Source: Rugamonas sp. A1-17 (GTDB lineage: Bacteria > Pseudomonadota > Gammaproteobacteria > Burkholderiales > Burkholderiaceae_D). From it: a stretch of DNA of 64,000 nt. The stretch spans positions 1 through 64,000 of the forward strand of contig JAJLPB010000015.1 in the NCBI GenBank assembly GCA_025548565.1, read 5' to 3'. The stretch's first letter is position 1; each line of letters begins with the position of its first letter. This document shows, piece after piece, positions 25,852-33,255 of the stretch. The translations under genes and the position numbers were made by a program. A model generated the notes under the pieces. The model was not told the origin of the DNA, searched no databases, and was given only the letters and a program-made list of their open reading frames with translations.

Positions 25852-26322
25852 TCAGGAGTTGGTGGCGTTCATGCCGGCGATCAGGCCGAGCGCCGTGCTC
25901 AGTTCATCGAAATGCGCGGTGGGGCAGTTGCGCAGCAGTTCCTTGCTGATCTGCTCCGCCACCGTGACGGCGTTGTTGAGCAGTTCGCGGCCGGTGGCGG
26001 TGATGGCGGCGTAGGCCACGCGGGCGTCGCGCGGATCCTGCTGGCGCTCGACCAGGCCGATTTTCTCCAGCGGCAGCAAGGTGCGCGTGACGCCGGACGC
26101 GGTCAGGCCCTGGCGCTCGGCCAGGTCGACCCGGCGCAGGCGGCCGCCGGGCGCGCGGTTCAGGTAGTGCAGCAGCATGAAGTCGCCGAAGCTGATGCCG
26201 TGGTAGCCGCCCAGCACCTGGTCGAGCCGGCGCACCAGCGTGGCCTGCGCGCGCGCCAGCCGCAGCGCGAATTCCAGGCTGGGACTGATGTCGGCGGGGG
26301 TGTCTTGAGTAATGTCGTTCAT
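25852..26322 (-). CDS. MarR family regulator
   Basis: A 156-residue MarR protein with a winged helix at about 55-115 (LLHYLNRAPGGRLRRVDLAERQGLTASGVTRTLLPLEKIGLVERQQDPRDARVAYAAIT), including the D-x-R wing motif DPRDAR. It precedes the MFS exporter by 12 nt and probably represses the operon until a ligand binds. Two matched CTTG-N6-CAAG palindromes lie just upstream of its start, at 26354-26397. The region is shared with the divergent antiporter gene. Confidence 0.92.
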   Translation of the reverse strand: MNDITQDTPADISPSLEFALRLARAQATLVRRLDQVLGGYHGISFGDFMLLHYLNRAPGGRLRRVDLAERQGLTASGVTRTLLPLEKIGLVERQQDPRDARVAYAAITATGRELLNNAVTVAEQISKELLRNCPTAHFDELSTALGLIAGMNATNS

Positions 26323-26353
26323 ATGCGCTCCGATAGCAACTAATCATTGATAA

Positions 26354-26397
26354 ATACTTGATTGCGCAAGTATATCGCAATTGCTTGACTACGCAAG
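26354..26397. promoter_or_regulatory. Paired MarR operator candidates
   Basis: Two inverted repeats of the form CTTG-N6-CAAG. Site 1: ATACTTG (26354-26360) / CAAGTAT (26367-26373), perfect 7-bp arms. Site 2: CTTG (26384-26387) / CAAG (26394-26397). Centres are 27 bp apart. They lie 32-75 bp upstream of the MarR start and 63-106 bp upstream of the divergent antiporter, in AT-rich DNA. Confidence 0.65.
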
Positions 26398-26459
26398 TAG
26401 TTTTTATTAATTTTCTATGATATCGTTTTCAGATTCCAAAAATATAGCAAGGGGACACG

Positions 26460-27665
26460 ATGCACATGGGGACCACCGAGATCTTCCTGATCGCGATGCT
26501 GATCATTTTCAGCGTGCCGTACCTGATCTGGCGCCTTGGCGGCACGGACTACTACGCGCCGCTGGTGGTGGTGCAGATCATCGCCGGCATTCTGCTGGGG
26601 CCGGGCATCATGGGCCGCGCCTATCCCGAGTACTACAGTTTCGTGTTCAACCCGCAGGTGGTGCAGTCGCTCAACGGCATCGCCTGGTGGGCGGTGATGA
26701 TCTTCGTGATGATCGCCGGCATCGAGCTGGACCTGAAAAAGGCCTGGGAGCACCGCCGCGAAAGCACCATCACCGCTGGCCTGGCGCTGGGCACGCCGCT
26801 GGTGTTCGGCTGCGTGGCCGCGCTGGGTCTGCTTGGCTACGCCGGCTGGATGGGGCCGAAGGCGCATAGCTGGCAGTTCGTGCTGGGCGTGGGCATGGCC
26901 TGCGCCGTGACCGCGCTGCCCATCCTGATCCTGCTGATGGAGAAGCTGGAGATCCTGCGCCAGCCGATCGGCCAGCGCATCCTGCGCTACGCCAGCCTGG
27001 ACGACATCGCCATCTGGGGCGTGCTGGCGGTGATCCTGCTGGACTGGGACCGCGTCGGCCGCCAGGCCGGCTTCCTGCTGGCGTTCGCCGTGGCGACCAA
27101 GTTGTTCCGCATGATGATGGTGCGGCTGGAGGAGCGCGACCGCTGGTACGTGTCCTTCATCTGGCTGGCGGCGTGCGCCCTCGCGGCCGACTGGGCCGGC
27201 CTGCACTTCATGGTCGGCGCCTTCCTGGCCGGCGCGGTGATGGATGCCGAGTGGTTCAACCAGGAGAAGATGGACTTCCTGCGCGCCAATGTGCTGATGG
27301 CGGTGATGCCGGTGTTCTTCCTCAGCACCGGCCTGCGCACCAACTGGGCGGTGGGCGGTTCGGCCGTGTTCCTCGTGGCGGCGGTGCTGCTGGTGGCCTC
27401 GGTCAGCGGCAAGCTGGCCGGCGTCCACATCGCCGGCAAGATCCTCAAATGGGGGCCGGGCGAGGCGTCCATCATCGGCTGGCTGCTGCAGACCAAGGCG
27501 CTGATCATGATCATTTTTGTCAACATCCTGCTCGACAAGCAGATCATCACCAGCGAGACCTTCACCGCGCTGCTGCTGATGGCCGTCGGCAGCACGATGC
27601 TGACGGTGCCGATGGTGTACCCGAAATTGCAACGCGTCGCGCAGCTGATCTTCAAAACCAGCTGA
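26460..27665 (+). CDS. Cation/proton antiporter (CPA2, KefB-like membrane domain)
   Basis: A 401-residue inner-membrane protein with about 12 helices and the Na+/H+ exchanger fold (IIAGILLGPGIMG; MIFVMIAGIELDLKKAW; MACAVTALPILILLME; LDDIAIWGVLAV). The D-D of YASLDDIAIW is a candidate ion-binding/proton-relay site. It lacks the C-terminal TrkA-N/RCK domains of KefB/KefC, so it is a membrane-only member. RBS AGGGG lies 6 nt before ATG 26460. It is divergent from the MarR-MFS operon and shares its control region. Confidence 0.9.
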   Translation: MHMGTTEIFLIAMLIIFSVPYLIWRLGGTDYYAPLVVVQIIAGILLGPGIMGRAYPEYYSFVFNPQVVQSLNGIAWWAVMIFVMIAGIELDLKKAWEHRRESTITAGLALGTPLVFGCVAALGLLGYAGWMGPKAHSWQFVLGVGMACAVTALPILILLMEKLEILRQPIGQRILRYASLDDIAIWGVLAVILLDWDRVGRQAGFLLAFAVATKLFRMMMVRLEERDRWYVSFIWLAACALAADWAGLHFMVGAFLAGAVMDAEWFNQEKMDFLRANVLMAVMPVFFLSTGLRTNWAVGGSAVFLVAAVLLVASVSGKLAGVHIAGKILKWGPGEASIIGWLLQTKALIMIIFVNILLDKQIITSETFTALLLMAVGSTMLTVPMVYPKLQRVAQLIFKTS

Positions 27666-27671
27666 TATAAT
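27666..27671 (+). promoter_or_regulatory. TATAAT box 6 nt ahead of the DUF3297 start
   Basis: Consensus -10 sequence TATAAT directly follows the antiporter stop codon and ends 6 nt before ATG 27678. There is no Shine-Dalgarno in between. This suggests a separate promoter and a leaderless message. Confidence 0.45.
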
Positions 27672-27677
27672 TGCGGG

Positions 27678-27926
27678 ATGAACGATACTACTCAACTCCC
27701 TCCGCTGCCGGATCGTCTGTCGATCGACCCGCGCAGCAAATTCCACGTTGCCGCCGTGTTCGAACACGATGTGGGCATCCGTTTTAACGATAAAGAACGC
27801 CTGGACGTCGATGAGTACTGCATCAGCGAAGGCTGGATCAAGGTCCCGGCCGGCAAAAGCCTGGACCGCAAGGGCAACCCGATGCTGATCAAGCTGAAGG
27901 GCAAGGTCGAAGCGTTCTATCGTTAA
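27678..27926 (+). CDS. DUF3297 family protein
   Basis: Small cytosolic protein of 82 residues of the DUF3297 family, with the usual start LPDRLSIDPRSKFH and core VGIRFNDKERLDVDEYCISEGWIKVPAGKSLDRKGNPM. The function is unknown in the family. It sits 12 nt after the antiporter and is followed by a strong bidirectional terminator. It may have its own promoter (TATAAT at 27666-27671). Confidence 0.9.
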   Translation: MNDTTQLPPLPDRLSIDPRSKFHVAAVFEHDVGIRFNDKERLDVDEYCISEGWIKVPAGKSLDRKGNPMLIKLKGKVEAFYR

Positions 27927-27947
27927 TTCAACCGTCGTAATACAAAA

Positions 27948-27980
27948 ACCACCCGCCTGAACTTGTTCAATGCGGGTGGT
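27948..27980. terminator. Bidirectional terminator between DUF3297 and TonB receptor genes
   Basis: 9-bp stem ACCACCCGC (27948-27956) / GCGGGTGGT (27972-27980) with T8 after it on the plus strand and T5 after it on the minus strand. It closes both convergent transcripts. Confidence 0.85.
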
Positions 27981-27998
27981 TTTTTTTCGCCTGTCCGG

Positions 27999-30900
27999 TC
28001 AGAACTTGTAGTTGTACTCCGCCGTGAAGCGCACCTGCCGCTCAGGCGAACGGCCCAGCACCTGGTTGTAGTAAGGGCTGATGGTGTCCGCGCCCGAGTT
28101 GTAGACCGGCTGCGTGGCCAGGTCGGTCTGCTTGTTGAACAGGTTGAACACGTCGGCCTTCAGGCTCAGGCCCTTGAGCCAGCGCGGCATGTAGGTCGCG
28201 TTCAGCGCCAGCCGCACATCGGTCGGCAGCGTGCCCACCGATCCGCGCGGCGTCAGCTTCTCGTCGCAATAGAAGGTCGCCGCGCCATACCAGCCGGCCG
28301 GGTTGTTGTTGACGTTGAGCGCCTTGGGCAGGTTGCCGATGCAGGACTTCGGCGCGCCGGTGGCGATGTTGAGGTTAGCGCCCAGGCGCCATTCCGGCGT
28401 CAGCCCGTAGTAGCCATAGGCCTTGAGCACATGCGTGTGGTTGTTGGGCAGCAGGCCGTTCGCGCCGGTCATCAGTTCCGGATAATCGAAGGCGGTAGTG
28501 GCGGCCAGGTCGGCCTGGCCGATGTCCGACGCCACCTGGCCTTCCATGTTGCCCCGGCTGCGCGACCAGGTGTAATTGACCTTGCCGTACCAGCCGTTGC
28601 GCAGCGGGTGCTCGAGGAAGAAGTCCAGCGCGGTGTAGATGCGCTCCACCTTGGGCAGGCCCATGTCTTCGGCCGTCAGCGGCACCGTCACCAGCTTGCC
28701 GTCGCCGCGCAGGTCCAGCTCCAGCGTGTTGCCGCGGCCCGGATTGACCAGCAGGCAGGGCATGCTGTATTTGCTGGCGTTGACGTTGTTGCGGCGCGCC
28801 CAGGCATCCACCGGACGCTGATCGCACCAGTCCTCGATGGTGTTGCGCAGCGTGCGGTAGGTGAACTTGGCGCCGCCGTTGAAGGACGGCGTCAGCGCCG
28901 CTTCGAAGCCCAGCGCCAGTTCGTCCTGGTAGGTCGCGCCCAGGGAGCTGGCCGCCACCTGGTGCGGATCCTTGGCCTGGCCGTACTCGTTCCCGGCGGA
29001 GAAGGGCTGGCTGATCTCGGTCAGGCCGGTCGGCACGCCGGTCTTGGGATCGACACCGGTGTAGGTGAAGTAGTGGTCGATGTGGACCGGGTTGCCCGCC
29101 AGGCGCAGCGCCACGCTGGTCGGGATCTGCAGGTGATAGCGGCCGGCGTTGGCGAACAGTTTCAGGCTGCTGTCGCCGCGCATGTCCCACGACGCGCCCA
29201 GGCGCGGCGCCAGCATGTGGCGCTGCTCGGCATACGGCACGCCGAAGCTGTTCTTGTTGGTGAACTGCTCGTTGCGCAGGCCCAGGTCCAGCAGCAGGCG
29301 GTCGGTGATCTGCCAGCGGTCCTGCAGGTACTGCGCGCTCTGGTCGGTCTTCGGCGAGGCCGAATCGCTCTGGTGGTATTCGTCCACGTAGTAGCCTTGC
29401 GCGCCGTAGCCGCCGCCGGATGCCGGCGAGCGTCCGCCCGGCACCGCCGCATTCGGATTGGACGAACGGAAGTAGATCCAGCTGCCGCCGCCCGCCAGCG
29501 AGGAGCCGTTGATGGACGAGACGTTGTTGCGGTCAAGGCCGGCGCGCAGCGCGTGGTCGCCCAGCTTGTACTCGACGTCCAGGCGCAGCGTGGATTGCTT
29601 GTCCTCCGCGTTCTCGACCTGCATGGTGCCGCCGATCGGTTGCGGGTTGGTGTAGCTCAGCCCCGGCACCTGCGCGCGCGCCGGCGCGCTGACCTGGTAC
29701 ACGCCCGGCACATAGCCCTCCACGCTTTGCGGATAGGTCGACTTGAAGCGGCCCGCCAGCGCCGTCACGGTCAGGCGGTCGGTCAGGAAGCCGGTGTATT
29801 TCAGGATCGAGTCGTTGGTGATGGCGCCATCGCCCGTCACGCCGTCGGCGCGCGTGTTGTTGCGCTGTAGCGTGCCGTAGTCGAAGCCGTAGTTCTGCTG
29901 CGTCTTCTTGTACTCGTCGTGTATCTGGGTGAATTCCAGGCGGTGGTCGTCGTTGATGTTGTAATCGAGTTTGACCAGGTAGCGCGGCGTGTGGGTGTCG
30001 CGCTCGGTCCAGCCGTTGGTCTTGTTGGTCGAGTCGGAGTCCTTGCTGATGTAGCCGGAGGTGAAGCGGTCCTGCTCCACGTTGGCGAACACGAACAGCT
30101 TGTCCTTGATCAGCGGGCCGCCGACATAGGCGCTGCCGAAGACGTCGGTGGCGGTGTTCGAGCCGCGGTAGGTCAGCAGCTTGCCGTCGGTGGCCGGGTT
30201 GGCGCCGGTTTGCGGATAGTAGGTGTCTTCCGGTTTCGCGCGCAGCTGGTTGGGCGTGTACTGCAGCACCGCGCCGGCTTCCCAGCGGTTGGTGCCGCTC
30301 TTGGTGGTGATGTTGACCACACCGCCGGTGGAGCGGCCGAATTCCGCGCTGTAGCCGCCCTGCAGGATCTGCGCCTGCGCGATGGCGAAGAACGGCAGCG
30401 TGGTCGAGCCGATCTGCTTGTACACATTAGTGACCGGGAAGCCGTTGATGTAGTACGAGTTCTCCGACACGCCGGCGCCACCGAAGCTGTCGCCGCCGAT
30501 GCGCGGATTGCCGCGCGTGGTGCCGGGCGCCAGCTGGATGATGCCCGACAGGCTTTGCGCAACGGGCAGCGCCTGCAGCTCGCGCGCGGTGAACACGGCG
30601 CCGTTGTTGGTGTTGCTGACGTCGATGGTGCGGCGCTTGGTGGTGACGGTGACCGCTTGGACGGCGTCGAACGAGGCTTCGACGCCTTGGCCGATCAGGG
30701 CTTCCACGTCCAGCGTGCGTTCGATGTCGCCGCCGCGCATCAGCATGACCTTGTAGCTGCCGGGCTGCATGGAGGTGGCCTGATAGCGTCCGCCGGCGTC
30801 CGGGTGGACGGTGCGGCGCGCGCCGGTGGCGGTGTTCTCCAGCACCACGCTGGCGCCGTTGGCGTTGGCGATCTGGCCGAAGATGGTGCCGGTGGCGTTC

Positions 30901-31004
30901 GATTGCGCGTAGGCCGGTGCGGACAGGCTGCCCGAGAGCAGGACGCCGCCGAATGCCAGCGCGAGGGCGTGGGCTACAACGGTCATCCGGATGGGGTTCT
31001 TCAT
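27999..31004 (-). CDS. TonB-dependent outer membrane receptor, Oar-like
   Basis: A 1001-residue receptor. The signal peptide ends near residue 33 (AYA-QSN). A carboxypeptidase-regulatory-like beta-sandwich (about 40-115: GTIFGQIANANGASVVLENTATG) precedes the plug (about 130-240), which has VSENSYYINGFPVTNVYKQIG and SAEFGRSTGGVVNITTKSG. A large 22-strand barrel runs to the C-terminal ...VRFTAEYNYKF with its terminal aromatic residue. This Oar/SusC-like form imports large or oligomeric ligands. It is the last gene of a minus-strand block with two glycosidases and a LysR regulator, so an oligosaccharide is the likely cargo. Confidence 0.9.
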   Translation of the reverse strand: MKNPIRMTVVAHALALAFGGVLLSGSLSAPAYAQSNATGTIFGQIANANGASVVLENTATGARRTVHPDAGGRYQATSMQPGSYKVMLMRGGDIERTLDVEALIGQGVEASFDAVQAVTVTTKRRTIDVSNTNNGAVFTARELQALPVAQSLSGIIQLAPGTTRGNPRIGGDSFGGAGVSENSYYINGFPVTNVYKQIGSTTLPFFAIAQAQILQGGYSAEFGRSTGGVVNITTKSGTNRWEAGAVLQYTPNQLRAKPEDTYYPQTGANPATDGKLLTYRGSNTATDVFGSAYVGGPLIKDKLFVFANVEQDRFTSGYISKDSDSTNKTNGWTERDTHTPRYLVKLDYNINDDHRLEFTQIHDEYKKTQQNYGFDYGTLQRNNTRADGVTGDGAITNDSILKYTGFLTDRLTVTALAGRFKSTYPQSVEGYVPGVYQVSAPARAQVPGLSYTNPQPIGGTMQVENAEDKQSTLRLDVEYKLGDHALRAGLDRNNVSSINGSSLAGGGSWIYFRSSNPNAAVPGGRSPASGGGYGAQGYYVDEYHQSDSASPKTDQSAQYLQDRWQITDRLLLDLGLRNEQFTNKNSFGVPYAEQRHMLAPRLGASWDMRGDSSLKLFANAGRYHLQIPTSVALRLAGNPVHIDHYFTYTGVDPKTGVPTGLTEISQPFSAGNEYGQAKDPHQVAASSLGATYQDELALGFEAALTPSFNGGAKFTYRTLRNTIEDWCDQRPVDAWARRNNVNASKYSMPCLLVNPGRGNTLELDLRGDGKLVTVPLTAEDMGLPKVERIYTALDFFLEHPLRNGWYGKVNYTWSRSRGNMEGQVASDIGQADLAATTAFDYPELMTGANGLLPNNHTHVLKAYGYYGLTPEWRLGANLNIATGAPKSCIGNLPKALNVNNNPAGWYGAATFYCDEKLTPRGSVGTLPTDVRLALNATYMPRWLKGLSLKADVFNLFNKQTDLATQPVYNSGADTISPYYNQVLGRSPERQVRFTAEYNYKF

Positions 31005-31131
31005 GATGTCTCCTTATCGTTTTTATGATGATGGCCGGCTGCCGTGGGCAGCCGACTGAGACATACTAGGCAAGGAGGGGATTGCGATCTAATGAATCTT
31101 TGGCGACTACCGTTGCTGGAAACGATATATA

Positions 31132-33141
31132 TCAATCGGGCAGCGTGACCTGCAACGGCGCCTTGCCGTCCCAGGCGCGGTCGAGCAGGGTCTTGCCGTC
31201 GAGGCGCACCAGCACGCGTTGCGTTGGCTGCCCTGGCTTCAGGCGCGTGGTGGCCAGCTCGAGTCCCTCGCCCTGTTCGCCCGCGCCGAACGCGCGTATG
31301 CGCCGCAAGGCCATGCGCGGCCAGCCCTTGGGCAGGCGCGGTGCGAAACTGAAGCTGCGCAAACCGGTCGGCTCGATGCCGAACAGCCCCTCGGTCATCA
31401 CCCGCGCATACAGGCCGCTTTCCGCCGACAGGTGGCGCTGCTGGCCTTCCGGCCATGCCTCCACCGCATACGGCACGTGTTCGCCCAGCAGGCGGCGGCC
31501 GGAGTAGTAGCGCAGGTAGGGCATGGTGCGTTCCAGTTCGCCCGCTTTCAGCAGGCCGCGCAAGGCGTACAACGTGGCGCGGTCCCAGAAGGTCTTGTCG
31601 CCGGCCTCGGTCAGCACGCCGTTCTCCGACCACAGTTGCGGCGACAGCAGCGCATCGATGGTGCCGCGCTGGCGTTCCGTGATGCCGAGCGCCAGCGGCA
31701 GTGCGATCCACGCGCGCAGCTTGTCGTTGCCGGCGTAGTAGCGATAGGTGTCGTAGCCGCCGATGTGGGTGCCGAAGTAGCGCTCGATGGCGGCGCGTTG
31801 TTCCTGCGCCTCGTGCTGCAACGCTGCGGCGCGTTGCGGGTCGCCCAGCGCGGCGTTCAGGCGCGCGGCGCCGGACAGGCCGCCGTAGGCCAGCACGTTG
31901 GTCGACAGGTTGGCTTTGCCGGCCGGGAAGCGGCCTTCCAGTTCGTCGCTGTCGGAATGGACGATGCCGTCGGTGTCGCGCTGGCGGCGGGTGTACTCCA
32001 GGCACCAGTCGATCAGCGGCAGCAGCTGGCGCGCGGTGCCGGCGTCGCCTTGCGCCAGCGCGAACTGGCTGGCGCCGTAGGAGATCATGGCGCAGTCGCC
32101 GCGGTCGCCGGCGCCGTTCCAGTAGCTGCGGCCCTCGGCGACGATGGAGGAGGGCAGAGGCTTGTATTCGGGATTCATGTAGCGGGCGAACAGGCCGAAG
32201 CTGGTGACTGCGCTCTGCACGGCGGCGCGGTCGCCCAGGTAGGGGAAGAAGGGATTGACGTATTCCGCCTGGTCGTTGGCCCACACCGCGGCGTAGTAGC
32301 GCGTGCCGCCCGGGCCGTGCAGCAGGCCGCCGCGCGTGGCGAATACGCTTTCGGCGGCGCGCACCTTGGCGAAGGCGAACATGGCGTCCAGCACCGGGTC
32401 CGGCGTTTCCAGCACCAGCTCATCGCGCCATTGCGCGACCTTGCGGGCGCGCGCCTGCAGGGCTTCTTCGCCGTCGACGTAGACCATTTCGTTTTGCAGG
32501 CGGCCGCTGATGATCACGTCCACATGCGCGCGTGCGCCGGGCAACAGCGTGCCTTCGCGCGCGGGGGAGCGCACTTCGATCACGTAAGCGCCGTGGGTGC
32601 CGCGTTCGGAGGGCGTGGTCTCGCTGGTGGCCAGCGCGGCGAAGCTGTAGCGGCGGGCGGTCTTGCCGTTGTTGACCAGTTCCAGGCGCTCCACCAGCGC
32701 CGGTTCGTCCGGCGATGGCGTCAGGGTGCGGGTCAGCAGCAGGCCGGGCGCCAGCCGGGATTGCAGGGCGAGGCGGCCGTCGAAGCGCACCTGCCGCAGC
32801 TGCTCGGCGGCGGCGGGGGCGCCGTCGATGGCGATGGCCGGTGTGGCTTCGGGGCCGAACTTGCGTATCAGGCTGGCGTGCGTGTCGTCGGGGATGGTGC
32901 GCAGCATCGGCCACACCACGGTGCGCGATAGCAGCAGCGTGCCGTCGGCCTGGCTGCCGTAGTCGATCACCGCCGAGACCTGGCGGCCGCTCATTTCAAG
33001 TTGGTCGCGATGGGTGTCGGCGACCTGCCAGCGGATCGCGTTGCCGTCGATCTGCCAGCGCGGCGTGAAGGCCGGTGGAGCGGCTTGCGCCAGGCTAGTC
33101 GTCAGTAGCGCCGCAGCCAGCGCGCGTAATGTTATGTGCAT
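31132..33141 (-). CDS. Exported (alpha/alpha)6 glycoside hydrolase-like protein
   Basis: A 669-residue protein with a signal peptide (MHITLRALAAALLTTSLAQA). An N-terminal beta-sandwich (about 25-230) precedes a six-hairpin (alpha/alpha)6 barrel (FAFAKVRAAESVFATRGGLLHGPGGTRYYAAVWANDQAEYVNPFFPYLG; SYWNGAGDRGDCAMISYGASQFALAQG; WCLEYTRRQRDTDGIVHSDSDELEG). A small C-terminal beta domain follows. The class of six-hairpin glycosidases is clear, the family number is not. ATG 33141 is chosen because an in-frame ATG further upstream would translate repeat DNA. It is co-directional with GH97 and the TonB receptor. Confidence 0.75.
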   Translation of the reverse strand: MHITLRALAAALLTTSLAQAAPPAFTPRWQIDGNAIRWQVADTHRDQLEMSGRQVSAVIDYGSQADGTLLLSRTVVWPMLRTIPDDTHASLIRKFGPEATPAIAIDGAPAAAEQLRQVRFDGRLALQSRLAPGLLLTRTLTPSPDEPALVERLELVNNGKTARRYSFAALATSETTPSERGTHGAYVIEVRSPAREGTLLPGARAHVDVIISGRLQNEMVYVDGEEALQARARKVAQWRDELVLETPDPVLDAMFAFAKVRAAESVFATRGGLLHGPGGTRYYAAVWANDQAEYVNPFFPYLGDRAAVQSAVTSFGLFARYMNPEYKPLPSSIVAEGRSYWNGAGDRGDCAMISYGASQFALAQGDAGTARQLLPLIDWCLEYTRRQRDTDGIVHSDSDELEGRFPAGKANLSTNVLAYGGLSGAARLNAALGDPQRAAALQHEAQEQRAAIERYFGTHIGGYDTYRYYAGNDKLRAWIALPLALGITERQRGTIDALLSPQLWSENGVLTEAGDKTFWDRATLYALRGLLKAGELERTMPYLRYYSGRRLLGEHVPYAVEAWPEGQQRHLSAESGLYARVMTEGLFGIEPTGLRSFSFAPRLPKGWPRMALRRIRAFGAGEQGEGLELATTRLKPGQPTQRVLVRLDGKTLLDRAWDGKAPLQVTLPD

Positions 33142-33167
33142 GTTGTTCTCCTTATGGACAGAGATTC

Positions 33168-33247
33168 CGTCATTCCCGCGCAGGCGGGAATCCATGCACC
33201 GCCTCCAATCATGCGACCTATGGATTCCCGCTTTCGCGGGAATGACG
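33168..33247. repeat. REP-like family A, palindromic pair
   Basis: An 80-nt imperfect palindrome between two glycosidase genes. It opens CGTCATTCCCGCG (from 33168) and closes CGCGGGAATGACG (to 33247), with an inner GGGAATCCATG / CATGGATTCCC-type pair. Read on the minus strand its sequence extends the downstream gene's frame upstream (MDSRLRGNDG...), which can mislead start calling. Confidence 0.8.
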
Positions 33248-33255
33248 GAGGGGGC

